Assembly (NCBI GenBank): GCA_035690485.1
Contig: DASSKL010000080.1
Span: 1 to 64,000 of the forward strand
Origin: Mycobacteriales bacterium
GTDB lineage: Bacteria > Actinomycetota > Actinomycetes > JAFAQI01 > DASSKL01
DNA: 64,000 nt
Reading direction: 5' to 3'
Positions 39,088 through 50,454 of the stretch are shown piece after piece; the first letter of the stretch is position 1; each line of letters starts with the position of its first letter. The position numbers and the translations under genes are program-made. The notes beneath the pieces were generated by a model. That model worked only from the letters and a program-made list of their open reading frames with translations. It searched no databases and was not told where the DNA came from.

Positions 39088-39107
39088 ACCATACCCCCTG
39101 GGGTACC
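39088..39107 (-). promoter_or_regulatory. CstR/CsoR-type operator over a leaderless -10 box
   Basis: ATACCCCCTGGGGTACC (39091-39107) is an inverted repeat of TACCCC and GGGGTA with a 2-base spacer, matching CsoR/CstR operators. The minus-strand -10 TATGGT (39088-39093) overlaps it, and the rhodanese ATG follows 7 bases later. Bound repressor would block RNA polymerase directly. Confidence 0.7.
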
Positions 39108-39126
39108 TGGTCAGGAGTGGTCCGCC

Positions 39127-39441
<315 letters not shown>

Positions 39442-39544
39442 CTACAGGGGGAAGGCGGCGGCGACTGCGGACGTCGGGCGACGTGCAACGGCCGACCGGC
39501 TAGCATCCCGGCGCCGGCCATGTGACGACACCGAGGACCGCCCG

Positions 39545-39745
39545 ATGAGAGTGACCATCGACGCCGACCGCTGCCAGGGGCACGGCCGCTGCTACGACCT
39601 GGCACCGCAGATCTTCCACGACGACGAGGAAGGCTACGGCCAGGTCGGTGGTGACGGCACCGTGCCGGCCGGCCTCGAGCCGCTCGCGAAGCGCGCCGCA
39701 GCCAACTGCCCCGAGCGGGCCATCAGCGTCGTCGAAGGGGCCTGA
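39545..39745 (+). CDS. 3Fe-4S ferredoxin, P450 partner
   Basis: A 66-residue ferredoxin. Ligands are Cys10 and Cys16 in DRCQGHGRCYDLAP and Cys55 in ANCPERAI. His13 replaces the second Cys of a 4Fe-4S motif, so a [3Fe-4S] cluster is expected. It carries single electrons to the P450, whose GTG begins 1 base after this stop. No ferredoxin reductase is in the window. Confidence 0.92.
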   Translation: MRVTIDADRCQGHGRCYDLAPQIFHDDEEGYGQVGGDGTVPAGLEPLAKRAAANCPERAISVVEGA

Positions 39746-39746
39746 C

Positions 39747-41024
39747 GTGACCGCCGACACGCGCTTCTCCGAGGAGGAGTTCGAGGCGCAGCGCAACCTG
39801 CGCCCGCTGGGCACCCGCAGCCAGATCGTCACGGGGCCGGTATCGGACTGGGCCACGGACTTCTCGCACCTCGAGCCGGAGTGGGCGGCCGATCCCTACC
39901 GGATCCTGGACGACCTGCGCGCACGCTGCCCGATCGCGCACACCGACCGCTTCGGCGGGGGCTGGCTCCCGACCCGCTACGAGGACGTCGCCGCGATCGC
40001 GCACGACACCGAGCGGTTCTCCTCCCGATCGATCATCATGGGAAACTTTCGGCCGCCCCGCGACATCGCGCCCATGGGCGGCACTCCGCCGATCTCCTCC
40101 GACCCGCCGTTCCACCACGACGCGCGCAAGCTGCTGCTGCCGGCGTTCACCAAGACGGCGATCGGCAAGATAGAGCCGGCGACGCGCGCGTTCTGCCACG
40201 AGCTGGTCGACCGGCTGCAGGGCCGGGACGTCGTCGATGCCGCGGTCGACTACGCGCAGCACATCCCGATGCGGGCGATCGCCGACATGCTCGGCTTCCC
40301 GCCGGAGGACGGCCCGCACTTCCGCGAGTTCGTGGAGAGCGCGCTCGAAGGCGTGAACCTGCCGCCCGAGGAGCGCATCGCGCGGATGACCAAACTCTTC
40401 GACTACATCCTCGTGCAGATCCGCGACCATCTCGACAACCCGCGTGACGACCTCACGACCTACCTGATCGAGGCAGAGCTCTACGGCCAGAAGCTCGAGG
40501 CGTTCCACGTCGCGGGCACCATCGGCCTGCTGCTGATCGCCGGCATCGACACGACGTGGAGCGCGATCGGCGCGTCGCTCTGGCACCTCGCGCAGACGCC
40601 GGCCGACCGCGCGCGACTGGTCGGCGAGCCGTCGCTGGTGGCAACCGCCATGGAGGAGTTCCTCCGCGCGTTCGCCCCGGTGACCATGGCGCGGCTGGTC
40701 AAGGACGACATGGCGTGGCGCGGGGTCGACATGAAGGCCGACGACTGGGTCCTGCTGTCGTTCCCGGCCGCCAACCGCGATCCCGACCAGTTCGACCGGG
40801 CCGACGAGGTCGTGATCGACCGGGAGGTCAACCGGCACGCGGCGTTCGGCCTCGGCATCCACCGCTGCGTCGGCTCGCACCTGGCGCGCATGGAGTTGCG
40901 GGTGGCCCTCGAGGTCTGGCTCGAGCGGATGCCGGTGTTCTCCCTCGCCGATCCGGGGGCGGTCACCTGGTCGGCCGGCCAGGTCCGGGGGCCGCGGACC
41001 CTGCCGCTGCGCATCGGCGGCTGA
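39747..41024 (+). CDS. Cytochrome P450
   Basis: A 425-residue soluble P450. The I-helix motif is AGIDTT (265-270), the ExxR motif is E304-FL-R307, and the haem loop is FGLGIHRCVG with Cys374. It has a roughly 40-residue N-terminal extension before the usual LEPEWAADPYRIL start. It uses electrons from the ferredoxin immediately upstream to hydroxylate an unknown substrate. The GTG start is chosen because it follows the ferredoxin stop directly; earlier in-frame starts lie inside the ferredoxin gene. Confidence 0.94.
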   Translation: MTADTRFSEEEFEAQRNLRPLGTRSQIVTGPVSDWATDFSHLEPEWAADPYRILDDLRARCPIAHTDRFGGGWLPTRYEDVAAIAHDTERFSSRSIIMGNFRPPRDIAPMGGTPPISSDPPFHHDARKLLLPAFTKTAIGKIEPATRAFCHELVDRLQGRDVVDAAVDYAQHIPMRAIADMLGFPPEDGPHFREFVESALEGVNLPPEERIARMTKLFDYILVQIRDHLDNPRDDLTTYLIEAELYGQKLEAFHVAGTIGLLLIAGIDTTWSAIGASLWHLAQTPADRARLVGEPSLVATAMEEFLRAFAPVTMARLVKDDMAWRGVDMKADDWVLLSFPAANRDPDQFDRADEVVIDREVNRHAAFGLGIHRCVGSHLARMELRVALEVWLERMPVFSLADPGAVTWSAGQVRGPRTLPLRIGG

Positions 41025-41050
41025 CGACCGCCGGAGGGCGGAGCGAGCAG

Positions 41051-42154
41051 GTGGCGGTCGGAGTCGATGTCGCCGCGACGGCCGGCGCCGTCGGGGTGAT
41101 CGTGACGTGGACCAGCGTCATGCGGGTCCTGGTCATCCCGCGTGGTCGTTCGAGCGCGCTGAGCCGCGTGGTCGACCGGATCGTCGACGCGACCTTCCAG
41201 CTCGCCGCCCGCCGGGTCCACGACTACCAGCGGCGGGACCAGCTGCTCGCTGCACAGGCGCCGGCGTACCTGCTGCTGCTTCTCGCGACGTGGCTGGCGG
41301 CGTTCCTCGTCGCGTTCACGCTGCTGCTCTGGCCGTGGCACCCGGCGTTCGGGGGCGCCGCCCGCGAGGCGGCGAGCTCGATGTTCACCCTCGGGTTCGA
41401 TGCGACCGCCACTCCTGCGCCGACCATTCTCGACGTGCTCGCCGCGGCCACGGGGCTGGTCGTCGTCGCGCTGCAGATCGCCTACCTGCCGACGCTGTAC
41501 GCCGCATTCAACCGACGCGAGACCGAGGTGACCATGCTCGCCTCCCGCGCCGGCTCGCCACCGTGGGGCCCGGAGCTGCTGGCGCGCACTCGCTACGGCA
41601 CCCGCGCCCGCACCGACGACCTCCCCGACTACTACGCCCTGTGGGAGCGGTGGGCGGCCGACGTCGCGGAGAGCCACACCAACTACCCCGTGCTCACGCG
41701 GTTCCGTTCGCCGCAGTCCCACACGTCCTGGCTGGTCGGTTTGCTCGCCGTGCTCGACTCGGCGGCCCTGCTGCTCGCCCTGTGCCCGAGCCGGGACGGC
41801 ATCGAGCCACGACTGTGCCTGCGGATGGGGTTCACGGCGCTGCAGCAGATCGGCCTCGTGCTCGGCCTGCGCGTCGAGGGCGACCCCGACCCCGACCTGC
41901 CCCTGCTGCTGCCGTACGCCGACTACCTGGCAGGCGTCCAGAGGATGACGGCGACCGGCTTCCCGATCGAGCGGTCCGCCGAGGAGGCCTGGCCTCACTT
42001 CCGCGGATGGCGCGCCAACTACGAGCGGGTCGCCTACGACATCGCCCGGCTCACCGACGCCGTGCCGGCGTTGTGGTCCGGACCGCGACGCTGGCCGGCA
42101 GCTCCGGTGACGACGGTGCGCCCACCCAACCGGATCGCGCGCGACGCACGCTAG
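41051..42154 (+). CDS. Membrane protein of unknown function
   Basis: 367 residues. Four hydrophobic segments are visible: about 5-25, 75-100 (YLLLLLATWLAAFLVAFTLL), 118-145 (ILDVLAAATGLVVVALQIAY) and 230-250. A conserved-looking cytoplasmic block YAAFNRRETEVTMLASRAG then PPWGPELL follows the third. Similar proteins occur in actinobacteria, but I know no function. The GTG at 41051 is 27 bases after the P450 stop, with GGAGGG upstream, so cotranscription is possible. Confidence 0.75.
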   Translation: MAVGVDVAATAGAVGVIVTWTSVMRVLVIPRGRSSALSRVVDRIVDATFQLAARRVHDYQRRDQLLAAQAPAYLLLLLATWLAAFLVAFTLLLWPWHPAFGGAAREAASSMFTLGFDATATPAPTILDVLAAATGLVVVALQIAYLPTLYAAFNRRETEVTMLASRAGSPPWGPELLARTRYGTRARTDDLPDYYALWERWAADVAESHTNYPVLTRFRSPQSHTSWLVGLLAVLDSAALLLALCPSRDGIEPRLCLRMGFTALQQIGLVLGLRVEGDPDPDLPLLLPYADYLAGVQRMTATGFPIERSAEEAWPHFRGWRANYERVAYDIARLTDAVPALWSGPRRWPAAPVTTVRPPNRIARDAR

Positions 42155-42221
42155 CTGTCGCCTTGGCTGCCAGGGCGACAACGGCCGGCGCCGCCGGCCG
42201 CTGACGCGAGGCCCGCGTCTC

Positions 42222-42235
42222 GGGACCTAAGCCCC
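42222..42235 (+). promoter_or_regulatory. DosR-type box 1
   Basis: GGGAC-CTAA-GCCCC. The acyl-CoA synthetase GTG begins 36 bases past its end. It has the same 14-bp geometry as the mycobacterial DosR site (GGGAC-N4-GTCCC). Confidence 0.65.
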
Positions 42236-42270
42236 TGGCCCGCGGGCGCCGAGTCGAGCACGGTGACCAG

Positions 42271-43435
<1,165 letters not shown>

Positions 43436-43443
<8 letters not shown>

Positions 43444-43576
43444 GGACGGCCTGCTCGGTGTGCGACCGGTCGTCGAGGCCACGCTCGCCGGCGACCACAG
43501 GGCCAGCGACGGCCACCGGGGTGGCCGTTACCTCGCCGCGGTCGCGGACCTGCTGCAACGACCGGAGGAGCTGTGA
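43436..43576 (+). pseudogene. C-terminal remnant of a 2-oxo acid dehydrogenase E2 acyltransferase
   Basis: In another frame, [19 protein letters not shown] then [19 protein letters not shown] ends at TGA 43574-43576. DHRASDG matches the catalytic HxxxDG motif of E2 (dihydrolipoamide acyltransferase) and [16 protein letters not shown] its C-terminal helix. About 45 codons remain of a domain of about 230. The stop overlaps the ACP GTG (GTGA), which shows E2 was once the gene directly upstream of the ACP. Confidence 0.75.
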
Positions 43577-43815
43577 ACGACGACGCCGCCCGCGCTGCCG
43601 TGGCTGCCGTGCTGGGCCGCATCGCGCCCGAAGTCGAGCTCGACGAGGTGCCCGGTGCCGCCGTCCTGCGCGACGAGCTGGATCTCGACTCGCTCGACTT
43701 CCTCGCGCTCGTCGAGGGGCTCTGCGAGCGCACGGGCGTCGAAATCCCGGAACGGGACTACGGCCGGGTCGCCACGCTGCACGACCTCGTCGCCTACCTC
43801 GTGGCGCACAGCTGA
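43573..43815 (+). CDS. Acyl carrier protein
   Basis: An 80-residue four-helix carrier. The phosphopantetheine Ser is in [17 protein letters not shown] (DSL motif, Ser about 38). It starts with GTG, preceded by GGAGGAG and overlapping the E2 remnant stop. ACPs of this kind occur beside stand-alone E1/E2 acyltransferase genes in actinobacterial dormancy clusters. With its likely partners deleted, its present role is unclear; it still reads as intact. Confidence 0.88.
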   Translation: MNDDAARAAVAAVLGRIAPEVELDEVPGAAVLRDELDLDSLDFLALVEGLCERTGVEIPERDYGRVATLHDLVAYLVAHS

Positions 43816-43881
43816 CCCGCACCGGCGTACCACCGTCTCGGCCTCTCCGGCCGGACCGGTACGTCGTCGATCGACCTCATC

Positions 43882-43895
43882 GGGACTTTCGCCTC
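43882..43895 (+). promoter_or_regulatory. DosR-type box 2
   Basis: GGGAC-TTTC-GCCTC, with one mismatch in the right half. The CBS-BON ATG begins 77 bases past its end. Confidence 0.55.
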
Positions 43896-43971
43896 TCCCC
43901 CGGTCGGAGCAGCGGCGTGACCATGGATGCGCCGGACGGCACAGAGATGCACCGGCCGGGCGGAGGTCGCC

Positions 43972-44565
43972 ATGCGCGTCGACGAGATCATGGCGGAGGC
44001 GGTCGTCACGGTCCGCCCCGACACCCCGGTCAAACAAGCGGCGGCGCTCCTGGTGGGGCGCGACGTCAGTGCCGCCCCAGTGGTCGCCGAGGACGGTGTA
44101 CTCGTCGGCGTCGTCAGCGGCATCGACTTGGTACGTCACGACGTCGGCCCGGATCCTCGGGCCCACATGATCCCGCAACGACCCTCGACGGCACCACCGG
44201 AGAGCGTGGTCGACGTCATGTCGCACGACGTAGTGACGACGCATCCGCACGGCGACGTCGCCGACGCGGTCGCTCTCATGGACCGCCACCGGCTACGCAG
44301 CCTGCCGGTGGTGGACGAAGGGCGGATCGTCGGCATGCTCAGCCGCAGCGACGTACTGCGCGCGCTGGCTCGCTCCGACGAGGAACTCGCGGTGGCCGTA
44401 CGCCGGCGGCTGGAGGACTGCTTCGGCCGGGATGCCACCGACGTCGCCATCAGCGTGGACCAGGGGTTGGTCGTTCTCTCGCTGCCATCCGAAGGAATCG
44501 ACCCCGATGCAGCGGTACGTGTCGCGGAGACGGTGCCCGGAGTCGTCCGGGCCCGGACGAGGTGA
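43972..44565 (+). CDS. CBS-pair and BON domain protein
   Basis: 197 residues. CBS1 is MRVDEIMAEAVVTVRPDTPV to LVGVVSGIDLV, CBS2 is DVMSHDVVTTHPHGDVADAV to IVGMLSRSDVLRAL. A C-terminal BON-like domain carries VAISVDQGLVVLSLP and ETVPGVVRART. CBS pairs bind adenine nucleotides; mycobacterial Hrp1 (Rv2626c) of the DosR regulon is a CBS-pair protein. GGAGG precedes the ATG. It is probably cotranscribed with the kinase-like gene, since GTG 44562 overlaps its TGA. Confidence 0.9.
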   Translation: MRVDEIMAEAVVTVRPDTPVKQAAALLVGRDVSAAPVVAEDGVLVGVVSGIDLVRHDVGPDPRAHMIPQRPSTAPPESVVDVMSHDVVTTHPHGDVADAVALMDRHRLRSLPVVDEGRIVGMLSRSDVLRALARSDEELAVAVRRRLEDCFGRDATDVAISVDQGLVVLSLPSEGIDPDAAVRVAETVPGVVRARTR

Positions 44566-44570
44566 GGGAC

Positions 44571-46019
44571 ATGGCTGAAGCCTGCGCACGTGCGCTCGAA
44601 ACGCACACGGCGTGGCTGTTCTTCGCCGGTGATCGCGTCTACAAGGTCAAGAAACCGGTGCACCTGGGGTTCCTCGACTTCCGTTCGGTCGAGGCACGCG
44701 CACGAGCGTGCGCGGACGAGGTGGCACTCAACCGGCGGCTGTCGCCGGACGTCTACCTCGGCGTCGCCGAGATTCGCGGTCCGGACGGCTACGAGCACGC
44801 GGTCGTGATGCGCCGCATGCCCGACGAGCTGAGGCTCGGCCACCTCCTGCGAACGCGCACGGACCTCGCCGCGGAGGTCGACCAGATCGCGTCGCTGCTC
44901 GCCCGCTTCCACTCCGATGCGCAGATACCCGACGACGCCGCGAACCTGGGCTCGGCTCGCCTGCTGCGCGCGCGGTGGGACGACGGGCTCGACCTGCTCG
45001 AGCGCACCGGCGTCGTGCCCTCGGCGGACGTGCAGGAGACCCGGCGGTTGGCCCACCGTTACCTCGCCGGGCGACAGGGGTTGCTGCGGGCACGGGTGAC
45101 GGCAGGCCGCGTGCGCGACGGCCACGGCGATCTGCTGACGGACGACATCTTCTGCCTGCCCGAAGGGCCGCGAATCCTCGACTGCCTGGAGTTCGACCGG
45201 GAGCTGCGGATCGGCGACACCCTCGCTGACGTCACCTTCCTGGCCATGGATCTCGAACACCAGGGCGCACCGGCGTACGCACAACGGCTGCTCGACCGTT
45301 ACGCGGCCCTGTCCAACGACCGGTGGCCGCGGTCTCTCGAGCACCACTACGTCGCCCACCGCGCGCACATTCGTGCGAAGGTCTCCGCCATTCGCGCGGG
45401 TCAGACCACGGGCGAGGAGTCCGCACGAGCTGCGGCGGAGTCCCGCAAGCTGACCTCGCTGGGGCTGCGGCACCTGCAGGTCGGGCGGGTACGGATGCTG
45501 GTCATCGGCGGGCTCCCCGGCGCCGGCAAGTCCACGGTCGCGACGGCGGTGGCGGGCCGCACCGGCTGGCCGGTGCTGTCGTCCGACATCGTGCGCAAGC
45601 AGCTGGCCGGCCTGCCCGCTCTCGTGCCCGCCGGCGCGGACTTCAGGAACGGGATCTACACGTCCGGATGGAGCGAGGCGGCCTACGCCGAGATGTTCGA
45701 GCAGGCAAGCCGCCACCTCGAGATGGGCGAGAGCGTCATCCTCGACGCGTCGTTCACCGATCCGCTGCAGCGGCAGGAGGCGGCTGCGCTGGCCCGCCGC
45801 ACCTCCACGGACCTGGTCGAGGTGTCGCTCCTCACGCTGGACGTGACGGCCGAAGCACGCATCGCGACGCGCCGGCCGGGCGAGACGACCTCCGACGCGA
45901 CGATCGACGTGCGGCGCCGGCTCGCCGAGTACGCCGAGCCCTGGCCCTCGGCCCACGGCGTGCGGTCCGACACTGCCCTCGAAGAGACCGTCGCCCAGGT
46001 GGCGGAGCTGCTGCGCTGA
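44571..46019 (+). CDS. APH-like kinase fused to AAA/zeta-toxin-type ATPase (Rv2004c-like)
   Basis: 482 residues. The N-terminal half resembles aminoglycoside phosphotransferases (WLFFAGDRVYKVKKPVHLGFLD; catalytic-loop-like RDGHGDLLTDDIF; ILDCLEFDRELRIGD). The C-terminal half has a P-loop GGLPGAGKST and LSSDIVRKQLAG, like chloramphenicol phosphotransferase or gluconokinase folds. The architecture matches M. tuberculosis Rv2004c, a DosR-regulated protein of unknown substrate. The start is ATG 44571; GTG 44562 (GTGA overlap with the CBS gene) is also possible. Confidence 0.88.
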   Translation: MAEACARALETHTAWLFFAGDRVYKVKKPVHLGFLDFRSVEARARACADEVALNRRLSPDVYLGVAEIRGPDGYEHAVVMRRMPDELRLGHLLRTRTDLAAEVDQIASLLARFHSDAQIPDDAANLGSARLLRARWDDGLDLLERTGVVPSADVQETRRLAHRYLAGRQGLLRARVTAGRVRDGHGDLLTDDIFCLPEGPRILDCLEFDRELRIGDTLADVTFLAMDLEHQGAPAYAQRLLDRYAALSNDRWPRSLEHHYVAHRAHIRAKVSAIRAGQTTGEESARAAAESRKLTSLGLRHLQVGRVRMLVIGGLPGAGKSTVATAVAGRTGWPVLSSDIVRKQLAGLPALVPAGADFRNGIYTSGWSEAAYAEMFEQASRHLEMGESVILDASFTDPLQRQEAAALARRTSTDLVEVSLLTLDVTAEARIATRRPGETTSDATIDVRRRLAEYAEPWPSAHGVRSDTALEETVAQVAELLR

Positions 46020-46039
46020 TCGCATCCAGGCGCGGGGTC

Positions 46040-46053
46040 GGGACCAAAGCCCC
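46040..46053 (+). promoter_or_regulatory. DosR-type box 3
   Basis: GGGAC-CAAA-GCCCC, just after the kinase gene stop. The DUF1918 ATG begins 73 bases past its end. Confidence 0.65.
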
Positions 46054-46125
46054 GGCGAAGGGGGTCCTCTCGCCCGTAGCGGCCGCCCGTGCAGTTGCGT
46101 TGGATACCACTGGGAGGTGCGGACG

Positions 46126-46323
46126 ATGAAGGCTTCCGTTGGTGACAGGATCATCGTCGAGGGTCACACCCTCGACGAGAAAGCCCGTGACGGCGAGATC
46201 ATCGAGGTGCACGGCCACGACGGCGAACCGCCGTACCTGGTGCGCTGGGATGACGGCCACGAAGGCCTGTTCTTCCCCGGGCCTGACGCGCGGCTGCACC
46301 ACTTCACCCACGAGTCGGCATGA
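46126..46323 (+). CDS. DUF1918 protein (65 aa)
   Basis: A small SH3-like beta-barrel: VGDRIIVEGHTLDEKARDGE, PPYLVRWDDGHEGLFFPGPD. It matches DUF1918, seen in actinobacterial stress and dormancy loci, function unknown. GGGAGG lies upstream. Its TGA overlaps the ATG of the next gene (ATGA). Confidence 0.85.
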   Translation: MKASVGDRIIVEGHTLDEKARDGEIIEVHGHDGEPPYLVRWDDGHEGLFFPGPDARLHHFTHESA

Positions 46324-46562
46324 CGGCGGCGACCACGGCGTTCGCCGCACGCCGTGCCCACCAGGAGCAGATCTTCGCCGTCGTCAACCGGTTGATCGCG
46401 GAATTCGCCGGCATCCACCCGGCCGGCACCGTGATCCGTCGGGTGGCCGCCGTGCGAGAGCAGCTCCTGCACCTCGGCATCCGCGACGATCTGCCCTGGC
46501 AGGTGGAAACCCTGGCCCGTCAGCTGCTGTCGGAGCGCACGCCGCCGCACGCCTTCCGCTAG
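46320..46562 (+). CDS. Small helical protein, family A copy 1 (80 aa)
   Basis: It starts [20 protein letters not shown] central segment, [20 protein letters not shown], is closely similar to RLIAEYADVFPAGSVIRCVS in the gene at 60820-61074, so the two are paralogues. Translationally coupled to DUF1918. No function is known to me; the paralogue also sits among DosR-box genes. Confidence 0.75.
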   Translation: MTAATTAFAARRAHQEQIFAVVNRLIAEFAGIHPAGTVIRRVAAVREQLLHLGIRDDLPWQVETLARQLLSERTPPHAFR

Positions 46563-46602
46563 CCCGCGTACGCCGGGCCGGTCGGCCGAACTCTGTTCGT
46601 GG

Positions 46603-49332
46603 ATGAGCACGAACCAGGCAGGCGCCGAGCCCGACCTGCGAGAACCGCGACCCGCCTTCCTGCGCCGCCTGCGCACGACCGAGGCGGGGCTGTCCCAGCG
46701 TGAGGCGGAGCGTCGGCTACTGGCCAACGGTCCCAACCAGCTGCCCCAAGAGGTCCATGAGTCGTGGCTGGCCGCAGTCCTGGCCCAGCTGGTGCACCCG
46801 TTGGCACTGGTGCTGTGGGCGGCGGCAGGGCTGTCCCTGGCTGCCGGCACGGCCGCACTCTCGGCCGCAATCGTGCTGGTCATCGTGCTGAACGCGGTCT
46901 TCTCGTTCACCCAGGAACGACAGGCCCAGCGGGCGGTGGCCGCGCTGGGCGCGCTGCTCCCCCGGTCGGTTCGGGTCGTTCGCGACGGCCGGGCGCGTGA
47001 AGTCGATGCCCGCACGCTCGTGGTCGGCGACGTCGTCCTCGTCGAGGAAGGTGACGGGATCTCCGCCGACGCCCGGATCGTCGACGGCGCGGTGGACGTC
47101 GACATGTCCGCTCTGACGGGTGAGTCGGCGCCGGTGTCCCGCTTCGCCATCGATCGATCGCTGGAGACCAGCTGGATGGCGGCTCCCGACGTGCTGCTGT
47201 CCGGCACGCTGTGCACGGCCGGTTCTGCGCGTGCGGTGATCTACGCGACCGGCGGGCTGACCGAGCTCGGGCGGATCGCCGCGCTCAGCCAGCACCAGCA
47301 CCGGGCCCCGAGCCCACTGGAGCGGCAGGTGCGCTCGGTGGCCTGGCTGATCGCGGCCGTCGGCGTGGTCGTTGGTGGCGCCTTCATGCCGCTGGGAATC
47401 GTCGCCGGGCTGCCCGCCCGCGACGCGTTCCTGTTCGCGATCGGACTACTCGTCGCGAACGTTCCCGAGGGCCTACTGCCCACGATCACGCTCGCGCTGG
47501 CCGCCGGCGTGCGCTCGCTCGCACGGCGCGGATCGATAGTGCGGCGCCTGAGCGCCGTCGAGGTGCTGGGGTCGACGTCGGTCATCTGCACGGACAAGAC
47601 AGGCACCCTCACCGAGAACGAGATGCAGGCGGTCGACCTGTGGACCCCGTCGTCCGGACGGCGGTCGGCGGACGGGCTGGAACCCGATCCGGACGAGCGA
47701 CGGCTGGCCGCGGCGCTGGCCGGATGCTCCACGGTCGAGCTGACCGCCGAAGGGCCGACAGCCGCCGATCCGACCGAACGCGCGCTCTACGACCTGGCCG
47801 TGCTGCTGGGCGCGGAGGCCGATCCGACGGCCCGCGACACCGCGCGTGTGCGGATCTTCCGCTTCAGCTCGGCGCGCCGTCTGATGTCTACGGTGCAGCG
47901 CGGTGCCGACGGCACGGCGTGCCTCCTCGTCAAGGGTGCCCCTGAGACGGTGCTCGACCTGAGCACACACGTGCACACCGAGAACGGCATCAGGACCTTC
48001 GACGCGGGGCTGCGCCGGGAGGCCGACCGGACGCTCGCGGCCATGGCGGCCGACGGCCTGCGCCTGCTGGCGGTGGCCTACCGGCCACTCGCCGGTGTCC
48101 CGGTCGACCGCCTCGACGCGGAGCACGACCTGACCCTCGTCGGCATCGCCGGACTGCTCGACCCGCCCCGACCCGAGGTGGCGGCGGCCGTCGCAGACTG
48201 CCACCGTGCCGGCATCCGCGTGCACGTCGTGACCGGCGACCACGGGGCGACCGCCGCCCACGTCGCTCGCCAGGTCGGCATCGGTGGCGGGCAGCCGCGG
48301 GTCGTCAACGGGCCCGACCTCGACCGCATGAGCGAAGCGGATCTCGACGAGCTGCTGGAGGCGGACGACGAGATCGTCTTCGCGCGCAGCTCGCCCGAGG
48401 CGAAGCTGCGCATCGCGGATGCGCTGCGGGCGCAGCACCACGTGGTGGCGATGACGGGAGACGGGGTCAACGACGCGCCGGCGCTGCATCGTGCCGACAT
48501 CGGTATCGCGATGGGGCGCAGCGGCACGGAGGTGGCGCGCGAAGCCGCCACGATGGTGCTCACCGATGACAACTTCGCGACGATCGCGACCGCGGTGGAG
48601 GAAGGGCGCCGCGTCTACGACAACGTGCGCAAGTTCATCCTCTACATCTTCGCGCACGCGACACCGGAGATCGTGCCGTTCCTCGTCTTCGCTCTGGCCG
48701 GAGGGCTGGTGCCGCTCCCGCTGACCGTCATGCAGATCCTCGCGGTGGACCTGGGCACGGAGACGCTGCCCGCCCTTGCGCTCGGCCGCGAGCCTGCGGA
48801 GCCCGGCCTGATGGACCGCCCCCCGCGGCCGCCGTCCGAACACGTCGTCGATCGCCGGCTGCTGTTCCGGGCATGGGCGTTCCTCGGCGCCATCTCCGCG
48901 GTGCTCGTGACCGGCGGGTTCTTCTTCACCCTCTGGCGCGCCGGATGGTCCCCCGGAGCGGCCACGACGTCCGGCAGCCCGTTGCACCACGCCTACTTGC
49001 AGGCGACGACGACCACCTTCGTGGGGATCGTCGCGTGCCAGGTGGGCACCGCCGTCGCCGCCCGCACCGACCTTGCCCCGCTGCGCGCCATCGGACTGAC
49101 CAGCAACCCGCTGCTGCTCTGGGGCATCGCCTTCGAGCTCGCCTTCACCGCGCTGCTGGTCACCGTGCCAGGTGTGCAGCAGGTGTTCGGGACCGCCGCT
49201 CCGCCGTGGCCGTCGCTCCTGCTGGTCGCGCCGTTCCCCGTGATCGTCTGGGGTGCCGACGAACTCCGGCGGGGCCGGCTCCGACGAAGGGCGGCTCAGC
49301 CGGCCGGAGCCGGCTCCGGCACGACCAGCTGA
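46603..49332 (+). CDS. Cation-transporting P-type ATPase (CtpF-like)
   Basis: A 909-residue P2-type ion pump. It has an N-terminal cation ATPase domain ([21 protein letters not shown]), the actuator TGES, and M4 ion-site motif [16 protein letters not shown]. The phosphorylation motif is [12 protein letters not shown], followed by [22 protein letters not shown] and several C-terminal helices. PEGLL resembles Ca2+ or Na+/K+ pumps more than heavy-metal pumps. Mycobacterial CtpF is DosR-regulated. The gene is 40 bases after the small helical gene, probably in the box 3 operon. Its 3' end overlaps the convergent FBPA/P gene by 37 bases. Confidence 0.92.
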   Translation: MSTNQAGAEPDLREPRPAFLRRLRTTEAGLSQREAERRLLANGPNQLPQEVHESWLAAVLAQLVHPLALVLWAAAGLSLAAGTAALSAAIVLVIVLNAVFSFTQERQAQRAVAALGALLPRSVRVVRDGRAREVDARTLVVGDVVLVEEGDGISADARIVDGAVDVDMSALTGESAPVSRFAIDRSLETSWMAAPDVLLSGTLCTAGSARAVIYATGGLTELGRIAALSQHQHRAPSPLERQVRSVAWLIAAVGVVVGGAFMPLGIVAGLPARDAFLFAIGLLVANVPEGLLPTITLALAAGVRSLARRGSIVRRLSAVEVLGSTSVICTDKTGTLTENEMQAVDLWTPSSGRRSADGLEPDPDERRLAAALAGCSTVELTAEGPTAADPTERALYDLAVLLGAEADPTARDTARVRIFRFSSARRLMSTVQRGADGTACLLVKGAPETVLDLSTHVHTENGIRTFDAGLRREADRTLAAMAADGLRLLAVAYRPLAGVPVDRLDAEHDLTLVGIAGLLDPPRPEVAAAVADCHRAGIRVHVVTGDHGATAAHVARQVGIGGGQPRVVNGPDLDRMSEADLDELLEADDEIVFARSSPEAKLRIADALRAQHHVVAMTGDGVNDAPALHRADIGIAMGRSGTEVAREAATMVLTDDNFATIATAVEEGRRVYDNVRKFILYIFAHATPEIVPFLVFALAGGLVPLPLTVMQILAVDLGTETLPALALGREPAEPGLMDRPPRPPSEHVVDRRLLFRAWAFLGAISAVLVTGGFFFTLWRAGWSPGAATTSGSPLHHAYLQATTTTFVGIVACQVGTAVAARTDLAPLRAIGLTSNPLLLWGIAFELAFTALLVTVPGVQQVFGTAAPPWPSLLLVAPFPVIVWGADELRRGRLRRRAAQPAGAGSGTTS

Positions 49333-50423
49333 CCGACGATCGGCTGCCAGCGGCGGGCGAGCCGCGCCTCCAGGTCGTGCATGGTCGTGTACTCGAGCTC
49401 TTCCATGGACAGCCGGTGCGGCTCGAAGGGTCCGTGCCGACGTAGGTAGTCCATGACCTCGTTGGCCATCGAGCGGGCCCGGTCGAACGACGGGTCGTCG
49501 AACATGTCGCGCGGCCCGACCAGCCGGCCGTTGTGCAGCTGGTAGCCGAGGGCCACGACCCGCGGCGGCCCGTCGAAGCGCGCCGGGTGCGCGTCACCGA
49601 CCGCCACCGGCATCAGCGGCGCGTGGTGCGACCCGCGCATGGCTCCCGCCACGGAGTGCGGGAACGCGAACGGCTCCAGCGCCTCGCCCACGGCCGGCAG
49701 CCCCGACTGGCAACGCACGATCATGACGGGGTCGTCCTTGCCGACGTACTTGCCGGCGATCAGGGACAGCCGCTGCGTGCTGGTGGCCGCACCCGGGATC
49801 TCCAACGAGCGTGACGTGACCGAGTGGATCACGTAGCGCGCCGGAGTGCCGATGTACATCAGCAGGTCGTACATCTCCTCCGGCGTGTCGAACTCGATCC
49901 GCTTGTCCTCGTAGAGGTCGTAGATCTCGAACCGGAAGCCGTCGTGCATCTTCGCGTCGATGACCAGACCCGCCGTGGTGAAGGGGTCGGCGAACATGCG
50001 GAACAGCGGCAGGTTCCAGGCACCCGGCTCGGTCTTGTCGGCGAGGAAGACGAGCACCGGCTCCGACGGCCGCTCCTCGAGCTCCATCTCGGCGTACCCG
50101 GGGCCGAGGCCGCGCAGATTGCCCGAGAATGCGTCGGAGAGCAGGTCCTGCCCGGCGCCGTAGAGCCCCAGCTTCTCGGCGATCCGCGTCGTCGCCTGGA
50201 ACACGTCCCAGGCGAAGGAGTGCACCAGCCGGTCGTCCGGCTCGCGTTGGTGGGTCATGATCAGCGAGATGTCGTCGCCGCAGGCGGCGACCTGCCCGTC
50301 GATCAGCAGCTGCCCGCGCTCTGCCTCGACGAGCCGGCGGGCCTCCTCGAGCATCTCGGGGTGCACCGCCGAATGGCCGACGAAACCGCCCGTGTCCGCC
50401 TTGATGATGCTGAGCGTGTACAT
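49296..50423 (-). CDS. Archaeal-type fructose-1,6-bisphosphate aldolase/phosphatase (FBPase class V)
   Basis: 375 residues covering the family closely: [68 protein letters not shown] and [20 protein letters not shown]. Lys229, with Tyr226 and Asp230-Asp231, matches the Schiff-base site (YxxKDD) of the Sulfolobus enzyme. It makes fructose-6-phosphate from triose phosphates in one irreversible gluconeogenic step. The family is mainly archaeal and thermophilic, so an actinobacterial copy is unusual. It is last in the SQR operon. Confidence 0.93.
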   Translation of the reverse strand: MYTLSIIKADTGGFVGHSAVHPEMLEEARRLVEAERGQLLIDGQVAACGDDISLIMTHQREPDDRLVHSFAWDVFQATTRIAEKLGLYGAGQDLLSDAFSGNLRGLGPGYAEMELEERPSEPVLVFLADKTEPGAWNLPLFRMFADPFTTAGLVIDAKMHDGFRFEIYDLYEDKRIEFDTPEEMYDLLMYIGTPARYVIHSVTSRSLEIPGAATSTQRLSLIAGKYVGKDDPVMIVRCQSGLPAVGEALEPFAFPHSVAGAMRGSHHAPLMPVAVGDAHPARFDGPPRVVALGYQLHNGRLVGPRDMFDDPSFDRARSMANEVMDYLRRHGPFEPHRLSMEELEYTTMHDLEARLARRWQPIVGQLVVPEPAPAG

Positions 50424-50454
50424 GCTGACTCCTCACCCGTCGGGGGTTCGCCGC

